This document shows positions 1 through 10,744 of a DNA stretch of 64,000 bases, in pieces; the first letter of the stretch is position 1; every line of letters begins with the position of its first letter. The DNA is from Agrostemma githago (Eukaryota > Streptophyta > Magnoliopsida > Caryophyllales > Caryophyllaceae). The stretch is taken from positions 64,916,166-64,980,165 of the forward strand of contig OY288249.1 in NCBI GenBank assembly GCA_958450325.1, given 5' to 3'. The position numbers were made by a program, and so were the translations under genes. The notes under the pieces are model-generated. The model was not told the DNA's origin. It searched no databases and was given only the letters and a program-made list of their open reading frames with translations.

Positions 1-1874
1 TTATTCTCAAGTTCCTTACCACCATTCTCCATGTCAAATTTCTTACTCAAAACAGCACCAAAATTAAACAATTTATCTTGACTTTTGTCTTTGGATGGTA
101 TAGTCGAAGAATTGGTGGAAGTAGAACTAGAAGAAGATGGACACGGGTTACATTGGGTTGAAGAAGCATAAAACTCAAAGAACTCACGGAAAAAGAATCT
201 AATATTCCCCGCCAAATGACTACCATTCACAATGCCATAAGCGGATTTCACCATCCACTCCACACGCACCATCTTCCATCTTGGATCAAGGATTAAAGAC
301 GCAAATAAAAATAAGTTTAGATTATCAATTTTACCCCAATACTTGTCATACTTCACCTTCATTTGAGATGCCATCTTTCTAACACCTTCATCCTCATCAT
401 TCATATGTTGTGCAAGTACCTCACCAACACCAAATATCACTTCCACATAAATGTTACTAGTGACATAAAGGGATGCAGACATTTTCAAAGTGGCATCATA
501 GAAAATTTTCAAAAAAGGCAAAAAGTACGACACTTGCCTCCATTCCTCATTTGTAGGTTCATTACCAAACTTCCTCATTTCTTTTTGAAGCGCCAAATCA
601 TTAACAAGCATGCAACCAAAGGCCTTTTTATACTTCAAGGCAGATTCAAGCATCAAGTAAGTGGAGTTCCATCTTGTTTCAACATCCAAACTTAAATGAC
701 TCTTAGATTCAATTTTTTCTTCTAAAGCACAAGCTTTAAACTTTTGAAACCTACCCGGTGAAGCCCTTACAAATTTTACAAGGGCTCGGATTTTGACAAC
801 TGACTTAGCAAGATCGATTAAACCATCTCTAACCACCAAATTCAAGATATGTGCGGCACATCTCATATGCAAAAATTTGCCCTCTAAAACATCACATTCC
901 GAATTATTAAGCTTCCTTCTCAAGTAGTCAACGGCAAGATCATTAGAACTTGCATTGTCTACCGTTACTGTCAAGACATTCTTCAAATTCCATTCACTCA
1001 AACATTTCTCAACCGTTTTACCAATTATCGCCCCCGAGTGACCGACGATTTGACAAAAATTAATGATTCTCTTATGTAAATTCCAATCAGCATCTATAAA
1101 ATGAGCAGTTAAGCACATGTATCCTAAATTTTGACCCGAAGTCCAACAATCAGTGGTGAGGCACACTCTAGATGTCATGCTTCCAAAAAATTCTTTCAAA
1201 TGTCCTCTTTCCTCAATGAAAAGCTTATAAACATCTCTAGCAACAGTAAATCGTGAAGGAATGGAAAATTGTGGGTTCATGTCTACACAAAAGCCTTGAA
1301 ATCCCTCGCCTTCCACAAATGAGAAAGGCAATTCATCAACTACTATCATTTTAGCAAGTGATTTTCTAGTTTTCTCTTGATCAAACTTCCATAGTGAAGG
1401 AACCGTAATAGTCCCCGTCGTTCCATCTTCATTAACAATAGTAGTGGTTTCTAAACTTATCAATTTTTGCTTCTTATCCACATTTGAAGGGTGTTTTTTA
1501 CAACGTGCAACATGATTAGCAATTGGGGCTGTCCCTTGACTAGATTTGCAACTAAGAACATCACCACAATATAAGCATTTTGCAAAATCTACTTCATCAC
1601 CTTGCACAAAATGAGACCAATGTGGAGATGCATTTTTTCTATTTCTAACAAAAGGTTGACCAGGACACCAAAGTTTGCTTACATTGCTTTCTTTCGGGAT
1701 TTTTGGTGGTCTAGATCTCCTTTGACTCGAGGAATCTGGATGGTTTGTCTTTGCTCTCTTAGTTGAAACTTCGTCATCAACGTCTATAGGCTCTCCTTCA
1801 CTTGTACCATAATCTAGATCTGCAACTCTTTCGTCAACGACATTGTAGACATTTTCATCGAAACTTGAAGACAT
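1..1874 (-). CDS. hAT-family transposase (BED zinc finger, RICESLEEPER-like), C-terminus beyond window
   Basis: An open frame of about 624 codons runs from ATG at 1874 to the left edge without a stop. It starts MSSSFDENVYN and has an acidic, Ser-rich N-terminus followed by a BED-type zinc finger (CLYCGDVLSC ... NHVARCKKH, about residues 90-125). Next come the hAT hallmarks: LTTDCWTSGQN, a VTVDNASSND block, the MRCAAHILNLVV segment, and VETRWNSTYLML. Last is a C-terminal WKMVRVEWMVK region typical of the hAT RNase-H-like middle domain. In the family this enzyme binds the TIRs and does cut-and-paste transposition. The C-terminal hAT dimerisation domain would lie left of base 1. No frameshift or stop was seen, so the element may still be coding-competent. 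Assignment to hAT is strong; host-domesticated status is unlikely because recognisable element ends lie just upstream. Confidence 0.9.
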   Translation of the reverse strand, partial: MSSSFDENVYNVVDERVADLDYGTSEGEPIDVDDEVSTKRAKTNHPDSSSQRRSRPPKIPKESNVSKLWCPGQPFVRNRKNASPHWSHFVQGDEVDFAKCLYCGDVLSCKSSQGTAPIANHVARCKKHPSNVDKKQKLISLETTTIVNEDGTTGTITVPSLWKFDQEKTRKSLAKMIVVDELPFSFVEGEGFQGFCVDMNPQFSIPSRFTVARDVYKLFIEERGHLKEFFGSMTSRVCLTTDCWTSGQNLGYMCLTAHFIDADWNLHKRIINFCQIVGHSGAIIGKTVEKCLSEWNLKNVLTVTVDNASSNDLAVDYLRRKLNNSECDVLEGKFLHMRCAAHILNLVVRDGLIDLAKSVVKIRALVKFVRASPGRFQKFKACALEEKIESKSHLSLDVETRWNSTYLMLESALKYKKAFGCMLVNDLALQKEMRKFGNEPTNEEWRQVSYFLPFLKIFYDATLKMSASLYVTSNIYVEVIFGVGEVLAQHMNDEDEGVRKMASQMKVKYDKYWGKIDNLNLFLFASLILDPRWKMVRVEWMVKSAYGIVNGSHLAGNIRFFFREFFEFYASSTQCNPCPSSSSSTSTNSSTIPSKDKSQDKLFNFGAVLSKKFDMENGGKELEN

Positions 1875-2244
1875 CTACAATTCTACATGGAAAAGAAATG
1901 AAATGACAACAATTAAGAAACTACAACCAAAAAAACAGAAACATAAACAATCGAACCCTAAATAAACAAAAGACAGCCTTCTCCGTTTCAATTCTTCAGC
2001 AGGAAAAAATCAAAATCCAATCGAACCATAAGTACTGATTGTTGGAGAAAACGACAAATCAGTTGGATTTGATTAACGAGAGAAGTCAGAAAACGACGGA
2101 ATAGCAACGACAGAAACTTAAAATCAACGACGGAATAGTCAACAATGACAGTTGATACTACTGATTGTTGGAGAAAAGTCTGAAAACAACGACAGTCTAT
2201 GTATTGATTTGAAAATATGAAACAAATCAGACGGAAACGAGTGG

Positions 2245-2398
2245 GTCAGGTCGCCGGAAATGACACAAATAGCAACATCGACGGAAACAGCAATATCGCC
2301 GGAAATCAGGCGAAAACAAGTGACGACAGGTCGACAGGTCGCCGGAAATCAGGCGAAAACAAGTGAGTCAGGTCGCCGGAAATCAGGTAGAAAACGAG
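2245..2398. repeat. Short direct repeats in hAT leader
   Basis: Three partial copies of a block with the core GCCGGAAATCAGGCGAAAAC, about 45-50 bp apart, lie between the transposase start and the subterminal region. They include the phrase ACAAGTGA. The run belongs to the untranslated leader of the hAT element. It is followed by a poly-A tract and by GAGATGAAGGC-type sequence without coding signs. Confidence 0.6.
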
Positions 2399-2679
2399 CA
2401 AAAAAAAAAAAAGAGCGAGATTTCGAGATTTACCTTTTCAGATTGTTAGAGATGAAGGCCTGAAGGAGTGAAGGGTTGATTGTTAGAGATGAAGTTGTTA
2501 GAGTCTTAGAGTTAGAGATGGAATCATGGAAGTCTGAAAGAGAGAGTTAGGGTTTTTTGAGTGAATGGGGCGGAAGATTGGAAGAATGACTGAATGAGGG
2601 AATGGGAGGGAGAGTGACTAAAAATCTGAAATGGGCTTTTTTTAATTCAATTACGTTTTTTTTTTTTTTTAAATTTTTA

Positions 2680-2866
2680 AAAACCGGATCGGATACCGGA
2701 TATACGGTTTTCAATTTTGCCGATCCGTATCCGATACGGTTTTTCATAAAACCGTATCGGATATCCGGTTTTTCGTATCGGATATACGGAAATCCGTATA
2801 ATTGCAACCGTATACCGTATCGTATACGGATAATAAAACCGTATCGGATTTTTTTGCTCACCCCTA
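2680..2866. repeat. hAT subterminal repeat cluster
   Basis: A dense array of short direct and inverted copies of CCGTATCGGAT, CCGTATACGG and CCGGATATACGG lies within 190 bp of the element tip. Clusters of this kind are known binding sites for hAT transposases next to the TIR. An accidental open frame crosses it and appears fused to the gag-protease ORF; that fusion is a result of the insertion. Confidence 0.75.
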
Positions 2867-5133
2867 TTCCCAGCTGGAAGGTCGGGTCGAGAGGTAGCCC
2901 CTGAAAGGTACCCTAGGTTTTGGAGCATTGTGTCAATGCTTGTGGTGAAGTAAGGCCTAAAGAGGTACTCTTCCTCGATCATCCCCACAAAATCGAACCC
3001 CCAGAGGTCCGTGCGGCCCGTGGCGTTACAGCTAGCCACGGTCATTGGGGTCGCCTCCAAAGTGACAACATTGTCGAGTAGAGGCATCTTGATCTTTCGG
3101 TGGAGGGTGGAGGACACAGCTTTCACCGCGTGGATCCACGGCCTTCCTAGGAGCAAGTTGAATGATGAGGTGACATCAATCACCTGGAATTCAAGCTCCT
3201 TTTCTATCGGGCCCGTGATGATGGTCAGCTTTATGGCCCCAGCTACCGACTTTGGGCTCCCATCAAAAGCTTGGATGGTCTGAGCAGTCGGGATATAGTC
3301 TGCCTCGGTGATTCCGAGAGCTTTGGCGGTCCTTAAGGGAAGGACGTTCACAGCTGACCCGTCATCGACTAGGGTCATCGGGAGGTACTTTCCCCGGCAA
3401 ATCACCGTGATGTAAAGGGCCAGGTTGTGGGAGGCCCCGAACGGTGGCAAGTCGGCTTCAGAGAAGGTGATCATTGGGCCTCCTTCTTTGGCCTTACCCT
3501 TTAGGTGGGGTAAGACTGTGGCTACCATTTCAGCAGGGGTAGCCAAAGAGTCGATCTTGACTTGATCGAGAGCCTTTGTAAGTGCTTCTCGATGTTCTTG
3601 AGAGCTAACAAGGAGTTGCCATATAGTGAGGTCAACTCGGGTTCTCTTCAGTTGCTTCATAATGGCCGTTTCAGCGGTTGGCTCCTCAGGGGTGACTTCC
3701 ATCCCGAGTGGATCGGTGATGGTTGTCGGGATAGGTGTGTCCCTAGTGCTTATGGCCAAGTAGGGACGACCAAGGTTGTTGCTGGCTAGGACTCGAGTCT
3801 TGGCCTCGCGAATCTGTTCAGGGGTGATGGGAACGGTTTTCCCCTTAGCGAGGTAGACATCATCCTCGTCGTCAAACCAGATCCCATTCACTTGCGGGAT
3901 AAATGGAGAGATAAGGTGAGAGCAATCGATCACCTCCCCGGCAAAGATGGCATGGGAGCTGAAAGGGTTCTCCTTGTTGCTTGGCTTATCTCCGGGTAGC
4001 GGGATTTTACCGCTCTCGATCAAGTCTTGAATCAAGTGTTTCAGCTTCCAACACTTTTCGGTATCATGCCCATTGCCCCGGTGGTATTGGCAATAGGCCT
4101 GAGCATTGTAATTCTTGGAGCGTCGCTCGACCGGAACTTCAGGAGTTGGGCCTATCGGTTGGATTAGGCCTTTAGAGGACAGCCTTTGTAAGGCATAGGT
4201 ATAGGTGGTACCTATATCAGTGAAAACCCGAGGTGGGGTGTTCTTCTTGGACGGGGCATCTAGTAGATTAACCGCGTCGAAAATGCTGCGAGTTGCAGCC
4301 TGGGGCTTGGTAGTGGAGGAAGAAGCCCCTTGGTACCCTTTGCTAGCGGCCTTAGTGAGGCCTTCCAGTCTCAGATCGTCTTCGATCCTCATACCCATTT
4401 CAGTAAGGGTGGTGAAATTGGGTATGACAGCGTACCGGAGGTGAACCCGGTAGGAAGGGAGGAGATTCTTGACAAAAGCCTCCACCAAAGTCTTCTCATT
4501 GGGCTTGTCAACCAGTTTCACGCTCTCGGCCCTCCAGCGTTGAAGGTATTTAATAAAACCTTCTTTCGGCTCTTGGGCCATAACCTCCAGAGATCGCATT
4601 GTGGTTTGGATCTCGGTGTTGTCAGCATAGTTCCGAGTGAACTCGGTGGCCACATCGTCCCAGGTAGGGAACTTCTTCGGGTCTAGCCTGTAGTACCAGG
4701 CCCGCGGGTGTTTCTCGAGAGATGCAGCAAAGAGGTTCTTGAACATTGATGAATCCACTCCCTTGATGGCCATGAATTCCTTGAAGGCCCGTACATGTAG
4801 TAACGGGTCTTCAGTTCCCTCAAACATGGGCAAGCCTGTAAGGTTCAGGTTTGCGGGTAGTTTGTCACTCACCATGGAGTACTCTCGGCTATTCTCCCGG
4901 TGGATATTGTTACTCCCAGTCAAATGGACTTGTTCTTCTAGTCGGCGCACTGCGCTGACCAGTTCAACTAGAGGCCCAGTGGTCTCGACATTAGGAGTCC
5001 CTTGCTCCCCTGTAGCTAGGCGAGCAACGATGGCCACTTGGCCAGCCCTCATTTCAGTCAGTTGGGCTTCAATGTCGGTTTGCTTCGCGACCATGGCGTC
5101 CAAAGCGGTTTGCAGACTGTTCAAAGTAGCCAT
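2867..5133 (-). CDS. Gypsy (Tat/Ogre-like) gag-protease ORF, interrupted by hAT insertion
   Basis: Starts at ATG 5133 (MATLNSLQTALDAMV). The N-terminal part is Gln/Glu-rich and probably coiled coil. A retrotransposon gag domain follows (about residues 110-260; motifs KHPRAWYYRLDP, FPTWDDVATEF, NLLPSYRVHL). Next is a zinc knuckle of the unusual Tat type, CQYHRGNGHDTEKC, about residue 350. A retropepsin-like domain near residues 590-700 has LVDDGSAVNVLPL at the active site and LLLGRPWIH near its end. It encodes the structural polyprotein and the protease that processes it. The reading frame is intact up to 2867, where it runs into the hAT tip and gains about 60 foreign residues. RT, RNase H and integrase would be on the far side of the hAT element. 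The active-site triplet reads DDG, not the common DSG/DTG. Family assignment is sure; lineage is likely. Confidence 0.88.
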
Positions 5134-6280
5134 CTTGCGGGCGTGCCTGGTTGCCGGTGGCCTGTCTGTAAGAACACCGTGTAATCAGTAACCAAACCCA
5201 GATCTTGGAATCATAAAGAAAGTTCATCCCGAGCGACACTAGGAAAGAAAACTAAATATTCGAGAAAGACACCTAGATAGATGACTCGTAGGTGGGACGA
5301 CTTCCTTAGGACTTCGGCTTTGTGGGCCTAATCCCGTTCGAAGGAAGGTCCACGTGGGACTTTTCCCCAGACTTTTGACTCGAGTGTATGGACGGACTTT
5401 CCTTTGTAGGGGTATGCCCTACGCGGGTTGGTCGTGCCTTGACAGATAAGGCGGACTCGGGAAAGGGGGGAAACTCGTGATATAGGATCAACGGAGTCTC
5501 GACGCTATAGACCTTCGACAAACTATGCAAAGACCCGACACACGGTTAGACGGTAGGTCCTATAATAAGGAAGGTTCACTGGGAAGGTTGAATGCTTGAA
5601 ATTTTAATATAAGATGGGCGAATTTCCGAGAATTGAAAAAAAGAGTTTCGAAAACCGAGATTAGAATTTTGAAGAATTCAGAAAATCAGGGTGGTCTCGG
5701 AAATTCGAGAGTTAAAACGGACGGCATGCCGACTAAAGAAAAGGATATTTTGAGTCAAAACATTGATCCTAAATTTCGGCGGCATTCCGAGTTTTGAAAA
5801 TTGGATATTTTGAAAAGACGGGTCCCGAAACGGACAGTATTTCGGGTTTTTCAAAATTTGGTATTTTGGAAAGATGCATTCTTTGAAATGACGGTTTTTT
5901 GAAAAATGACAGGGAAACCAAGTAGCACGTAGTCAAGCAAGCATTATAACGACGCTTATGTATGCTTTACACTAAGTCTCGGTCGGTCAAAATAGGGTCT
6001 ATACCAACAACGATGGCTTTCTCGTGTGAAGGACGGACTCCCTAAACCGAGTTGGTATTAGGACATGCCGCGAAACCGAGACGAGTTCCACCATCGATGT
6101 CTTTAGCGCACCCATGTAGAAGTGCACCGTGGTATAGTGGGACGTCGGTCACAAGTAACCGGCCCGGGCAAAATTTGGGTTATGCATGAATCATTAAACT
6201 AATGCGCGTACATTAATATTCGAACGATTTCTCTTCGAGTCTCACCCTAGGAACCCCGATGACATGTGGTACATCAGGTA
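5134..6280 (-). other. Gypsy 5' untranslated leader
   Basis: About 1.1 kb lies between the PBS and the gag ATG. No convincing coding frame was found. The first several hundred bases resemble the leader of the element at 25246-33416, for example the shared phrases GGGTGAGACTCGAA, CGGGCCGGT and GACGTCCCACTATACC. The two elements therefore have a common ancestor. Confidence 0.7.
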
Positions 6281-6298
6281 TCCCCAGCGGAGTCGCCA
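6281..6298 (-). other. Primer binding site (tRNA-Arg-like)
   Basis: Read on the minus strand it is TGGCGACTCCGCTGGGGA, three bases after the LTR end. It is identical to the site at 27244-27261. From memory it fits the 3' end of a plant tRNA-Arg with about one mismatch, and Ogre/Tat elements are known to use tRNA-Arg. Confidence 0.78.
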
Positions 6299-6301
6299 AA
6301 T

Positions 6302-8927
6302 TGTGGACATGACGTAGGTCCACCCCGACGCGGCCACGCGCGGGTTTGGGTAGGCGAATGAATCTCGTGGTGAGATTGTTCTCGGGTTCGAAATTTAAGT
6401 CAAAATGGAGTCGCCACCGAATTTTGTGGTTATTCGGAACCATACGAGCCCACTCTATGTCGTCATGGGCTATACACAAAGTAAGCCCACTTCGATTTCA
6501 GAGTTCATTGGGCTCGTCCCTTTGCATTGCAATATCGATACCGTCTAAACCGGCTTTCGTATATAGAATGACTCTCGTGCGCCAAGGGTTTCGGACATCC
6601 GGAAACCAAAGGTTCTGAGTAAGGGGTGAGGGTACGTGTTGGGAAGCCCACTAAGGACACCCAACCCCGCCCGCACATGGCGGCCTCTACTAAGACACCG
6701 TTCGTGTTCGTGTACGCGCGTTAGTAAAATGATAAAATGATTTGCAAACAGCGTTTTCGGGCTAAGCATGTGAATTATATGTGAATTACGTCATTTAATG
6801 CATCTAATTATGGTCGAAGTGATTTAGCATGCGAGGTTCATTTATAAAGCAATAAGCAAGTAAATAAACGAAACTCGGAAATAAGTAACGTACAAGTTAC
6901 ACGGGCGGAAATACAACCCGGAATTCACAATACAACGATTATTATAACGATTAAAAGAAATAATAAACTAGATAAGAAGGGCGAAAAATAAAATACACGA
7001 CTCGACAAAGACCCGTATATAATAAATATTCGCTAGACCGTGGATTAGCTAGACGGACGAACCTTAATTAATTACGCATTATATTGCATATTAATTAAAG
7101 GACGGAGGTTCGAGACCTAGGCGTGAGTCTAACCCGATCTCGAACCTCGATGTCTTGTCCCGACTTATCACCTCGAAAAATGAAGTCTGAATTAATTATG
7201 TGTCGGATACGACTAAAGAGTCGTCGACACAAAAATTAATAGTGTGAGACCGTCGATCAAAGTCGTTTCTTTTAGTGATGTGCATGAGTATGAATTTTAG
7301 AAAAAAATGGGTTCACGTGATGGTCTTTACACGCGTTGACTAAAAAAGTCGGAAAGAAAAGACGAGTTTTAAAATATGGTCGTATATCGCGAAGGTCGCA
7401 TGTTAATGTAAGGACCGAGTAGGGTAGAAAGTCGGAAGAAAAAGAAAAAGTGAGTTCGGCCAAACAGGCCTGCCCGCGAGTCGCATGGCTGGTCGCGCGA
7501 CTCGCGCGCGGGTCTGGTCGGGTGCCTTTTTTATTGGAAATTGAGAAAAAGTAGGCTCGGCCAAACAGGCCTGCCCGCGAGTCGCATGGCCGGTCGCGCG
7601 ACTCGCGTGCGGGTGTGGTCGGGCATTTTTTATTTGTCAAAAACTCGTCAATTTTTATAATCACGTGTCAATACGGATTCATTTACTCGGCTTATGTTTT
7701 TTATAGATTAAGAATTTTGAATTAGTGACGAAATCGTATCCCTCTACGTCACGACATCAAAACTAACCCTTTCGGATTATGTGATGTCGATTTTCGTGTC
7801 AACGGGTTTCGTACTAATTGAAATGGGATCGAATGCGTTCAACTACGACCGATTGCAATCACGTCACGCCCTTGAGAACATTGGGGCGGGGCTCCTCGAA
7901 AGGGCTCCACCTCCGTCGTTACTCGTAAAGGGATTAGACGGACTTTAGGCGATCGTCGTAGTTAAACGTATTTGAAACCGAATACTAGTGTTAATATATA
8001 TATATACACGGTATTATAGTGTTAATAACGAGAAAATAAAGTTAGTATGCGAGAAATGAAATGTTAGTATGCGAGAAATGAAATGTTAGTATGCGAGAAA
8101 TGAAAGTGTTAGCGTTGTGTTAGTGTTAGTATTACGATATTAGTATAATTATAATATAAATTACACAAAAACGTAAATAGAAACGAAGTAAAAAGGATCA
8201 AGATGGGGTTTAGGACACCCTCAACATACATGCTTGGTATAGGCCTCGGAAATAGACTCGTAAATAGCGACGGGACGCCGGAGTATCGAGGATGAATGTG
8301 AGTTATGGTGTGTATATGTGTGTGTGTGTGTGTCGGTTTGCTTGAGAGCAAAATGGCTCGATTTTTGTATGGCTTTTGCTTAGGGTTGTAGTGTGTGATG
8401 TTTAGGATGATTAGGGTAGAATTTTGTAGGGTGATAGAGGTTTTTTAAGGCTTATGTTTCAGCTTTTTTTTAGGCTTAATAATTCTGAAAAAGTCCCCAA
8501 ATGATGAGGGTTAGGGAGGTATTTATAGAGTAGGGGTGTGATTAGGGTTAATTTAGGAAGGGTTGACCTTTTTGATTTAGTTTTGCATTTTTGAATTCTG
8601 ATTTGGGCGCAATTTCTAGAAGCTGAACTTGGCTGGTTTGTGTGACGGGTTCGTCCTTGACCGGGTTTTGACCCGGTCGCTAAAAGACGGGATTTATTTT
8701 TGGTGTCGGTTTTGGCCCAAATTAGTCTTATTTTGCTCGGAACGACCCACTGGGCCTGGATTTGAGGTCTGTTTTGTGAGATTATTACTCCGCTATAAGT
8801 CCATGTCGGATATTATTGATTCCGAGCCCAAATCCGATTATACCAAGTCACGTTTGCGTCCGATCATCATCGGGTGTTTGTCGGAGACTACCATAGACAC
8901 CTGGCAGTCAAAATGCGGGTGTCTACA
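6302..8927 (-). repeat. 5' LTR of the minus-strand gypsy element
   Basis: The 2626-bp LTR starts TGTAGACACCCGCATTTTGA at 8927 (minus) and ends in CATGTCCACA at 6302. The first 60 bases are clearly alike in the LTRs at 25246, 31422 and 39160, and so are the last several hundred (region with GAGGCCGC and GTGCGGGCGGGGTTGGGT). The middle is divergent. Small open frames on either strand are not conserved as proteins. Confidence 0.85.
7449..7625. repeat. GC-rich palindromic module, two tandem copies in LTR
   Basis: Two copies of an about 110-bp unit (starting near 7451 and 7557) each contain GGCCAAACAGGCCTGCCCGC, then CGAGTCGC and its inverse GCGACTCGCG separated by a short loop. The block is strongly GC-rich in an otherwise AT-rich LTR. 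Related palindromes occur at similar places in the plus-strand LTRs (26147-26195, 32326-32372, 40493-40540). Confidence 0.7.
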
Positions 8928-9665
8928 GTTCCCATGGACGAGAAACATCAACTCGCTCTTGCTAAAGATGCTCCTCTTGAAGACGGCGCACAATATCGGC
9001 GATTGGTGGGTAAATTAATTTACTTATGCCTTACTCGTCCTGATATTAGTTATTCGGTCCATATTTTGTCACAATTCATGCAAAAACCGACAGCTACTCA
9101 GTGGGAAGCTGCATTACGGGTTGTTCGTTACTTGAAAAATAATCCGGGTCAAGGGATTGTTTTTCGTCCTACTTCGGTTTTCGAGCTTGAGGCTTATTGC
9201 GACGCGTCTCATGGTAGTTGTCCGATTACGCGACGATCCATTACTGCTTATTTTGTTTGTTTAGGCGGTTCTCCTATTTCTTGGAAAACGAAAAAGCAAG
9301 CTACAGTTGCCTTATCTTCCACTGAAGCAGAGTATAGAGCTATGACCGCCGCTACTTGTGAAATATTGTGGTTGAAAGGGTTGCTCGAAGGGATAGGTAT
9401 TTGTATTCATGAACATGTTCGGCTACACTGTGATAATCAGAGTGCTATGCATATTGCCAACAATCCGGTCTATCATGAACGAACCAAACATATAGAGATT
9501 GATTGTCATTTCATTCGTACTCATATTAGTAATGGCGTTGTGTTACCATGTTATACTCACACACGAGCGCAATTGGCTGATATACTCACTAAGGCTTTGG
9601 GCCGACCGCAGTTCAAGGCTTTGCTCGACAAGTTGGGCATTTCCGACTCCCATGCTCCAACTTGA
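8928..9665 (+). pseudogene. Ty1/copia reverse transcriptase C-terminus and RNase H (truncated)
   Basis: The frame begins inside the RT thumb region (GKLIYLCLTRPDISYSV) exactly at the edge of the gypsy LTR. It continues through a full copia RNase H: YCDASHGSCPITRRS, ISWKTKKQ, LSSTEAEYRAM with the catalytic Glu, LHCDNQSAMHIA, and HIEIDCHFIR. It ends with a normal stop at 9663-9665, ten bases before the 3' LTR. RNase H degrades the RNA of the RNA:DNA hybrid during reverse transcription. The upstream gag, protease, integrase and most of RT are not visible; they would lie beyond the gypsy insertion, left of this window. The surviving part has no stop or frameshift, so the gypsy insertion and the copia copy need not be old. 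Confidence 0.92.
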
Positions 9666-9672
9666 GGGGGGG

Positions 9673-9888
9673 TGTTGTAGCAATATTCCGAGAATATTGC
9701 GATATCGCATATAATTAGCATATAGGAATATTGTGAATATTGTTAGCATAATTTTAGCATGTATTTTAGGATAGCAATTATCTTCTTAAGTTGTATATAT
9801 TGACAACCAATTGAGTGAGATACACACACAAAATTTACGTACAATACATACTTTGTCAAATTCTATATGATATGCACTCTCTTTTCAT
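9673..9888 (+). repeat. 3' LTR of copia element (right end approximate)
   Basis: Starts with TG directly after the polypurine tract. It is about 215 bp, AT-rich, with several inverted short motifs (AATATTCCGAGAATATT). The second LTR is not in the window, so the end could not be fixed by comparison. Confidence 0.6.
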
Positions 9889-10716
9889 CTCGTCACCCAG
9901 ATCGGAATATGTCGAGGTGTTCATTTCGTTGGGTTCCCCTGCCTCATGCTTGGATGACGCTAATATTGATGCAGCATCGAAAGGAAATCCGGGACTCGCA
10001 CGACCATGTAGACAGGAGTCTTCCTAATTACGGACACAGTAGGAATAATGCGAGGAGGAAATTCTTGATCTTCTTTCCACCCACTATTTTCATCCAACTT
10101 TCTATCTTCTTCTCATTTTATTTATTTCCTTATTTGTCATACTTTTTCATTATTTTAATCCATTTATATACTAACTTCATTATTTTTTTCATTACCAATC
10201 CATGTCTCCTAATTATTTTTTCATTATTTTAACCCAATCAAAAAAAATTGTGTCATTTTGGAGTGGGAAAGAACCCAAGAAGATAGAAAGTTGGAAGTGT
10301 ACATGAATTTAGTAGTCTTCCAATCTCAACTCAAATGGATTATTATTAAATAATTAAAACTTATAGTATTAAAAATCAAAAATCATATATGAATGACAAT
10401 AGTAGTATATCATATATTCATATGTTACTAAAATTATTAAATTTAGCTCAAATCATATAAAGACGATATTGAAAATATTATATTACCCGAAATATCGACT
10501 TGTCAATATCTTTTTAAAAAATATACTCCGTATAATTTTGAATTTGATTCTCAAACATTTTAAAATAAAATTGAAGATTGAACCAAACACTAACTATTTG
10601 AAATTAGGATCCAATTTCATGATACCCTAATTTGATTTCTGATTCGAACCTTGTACTAATTTTTTTTTTTTTGCGAAACAAACATCCCTAAGATCATCAA
10701 TGTCAATTAATATAAA
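9889..10716. other. Non-genic DNA with a possible MITE
   Basis: No gene was recognised. Between about 10063 and 10277 two arms face each other (TTCTTGATCTTCTTTCCACC and, inverted, GTGGGAAAGAACCCAAGAAG), suggesting a small terminal-inverted-repeat element of about 215 bp. The rest is AT-rich. Confidence 0.4.
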
Positions 10717-10744
10717 CTAGTGTAGATCCCATGCAATTGCATGG
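10717..10744 (-). mobile_element. Helitron 3' end (minus)
   Basis: On the minus strand a perfect 16-bp palindrome (CCATGCAATTGCATGG) is followed 8 bases later by CTAG and then a host T, the classical Helitron 3' terminus. No matching 5' end was recognised, so the rest of the element is undefined. Confidence 0.5.

Larger units (their letters stand above)
1..2866 (-). mobile_element. hAT DNA transposon, right part (5' end of the transposase gene side)
   Basis: The transposase frame is followed by about 990 bp of leader and a subterminal region ending at 2866. Read on the minus strand the tip is TAGGGGTGAGCAAAAAAATC, the same kind of tip as the complete hAT MITE at 23211-23946. The element interrupts the gag-protease frame of a gypsy element, which resumes at 2867. 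The expected 8-bp target duplicate on this side would be 2867-2874 (TTCCCAGC). The other end is outside the window. Confidence 0.82.
2867..8927 (-). mobile_element. Ty3/gypsy LTR retrotransposon, Tat/Ogre-like, 5' half
   Basis: In minus orientation the order is 5' LTR (8927-6302), primer binding site (6298-6281), leader of about 1.1 kb, and gag-protease ORF (5133-2867). It has been entered by a hAT element and itself lies in a copia RT/RNase H gene. LTR ends are TGTAGACACCC and the TGTCCACA type, shared with the non-autonomous element at 25246-33416, as are the PBS and part of the leader. This copy is therefore an autonomous-type relative of that element. Confidence 0.87.
8928..9888 (+). mobile_element. 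Ty1/copia retrotransposon, 3' remnant
   Basis: RT/RNase H coding end, polypurine tract 9664-9672 (GAGGGGGGG) and an LTR starting TGTTGTAGCAATATTCC at 9673. The right LTR end is uncertain; CTTTTCA near 9888 is my best guess because only one LTR is in view. Confidence 0.8.

Noticed and set aside
363..695. Plus-strand frame of 110 codons
   Set aside because: It is opposite the hAT transposase frame, which has clear domains.
3011..5191. Several plus-strand frames (3011-3283, 3562-3789, 4330-4686, 4739-5191)
   Set aside because: They are shadows of the minus gag-protease ORF.
8629..9018. Plus frame crossing the gypsy/copia boundary
   Set aside because: It runs from LTR into copia in a frame other than RNase H. 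No domain.
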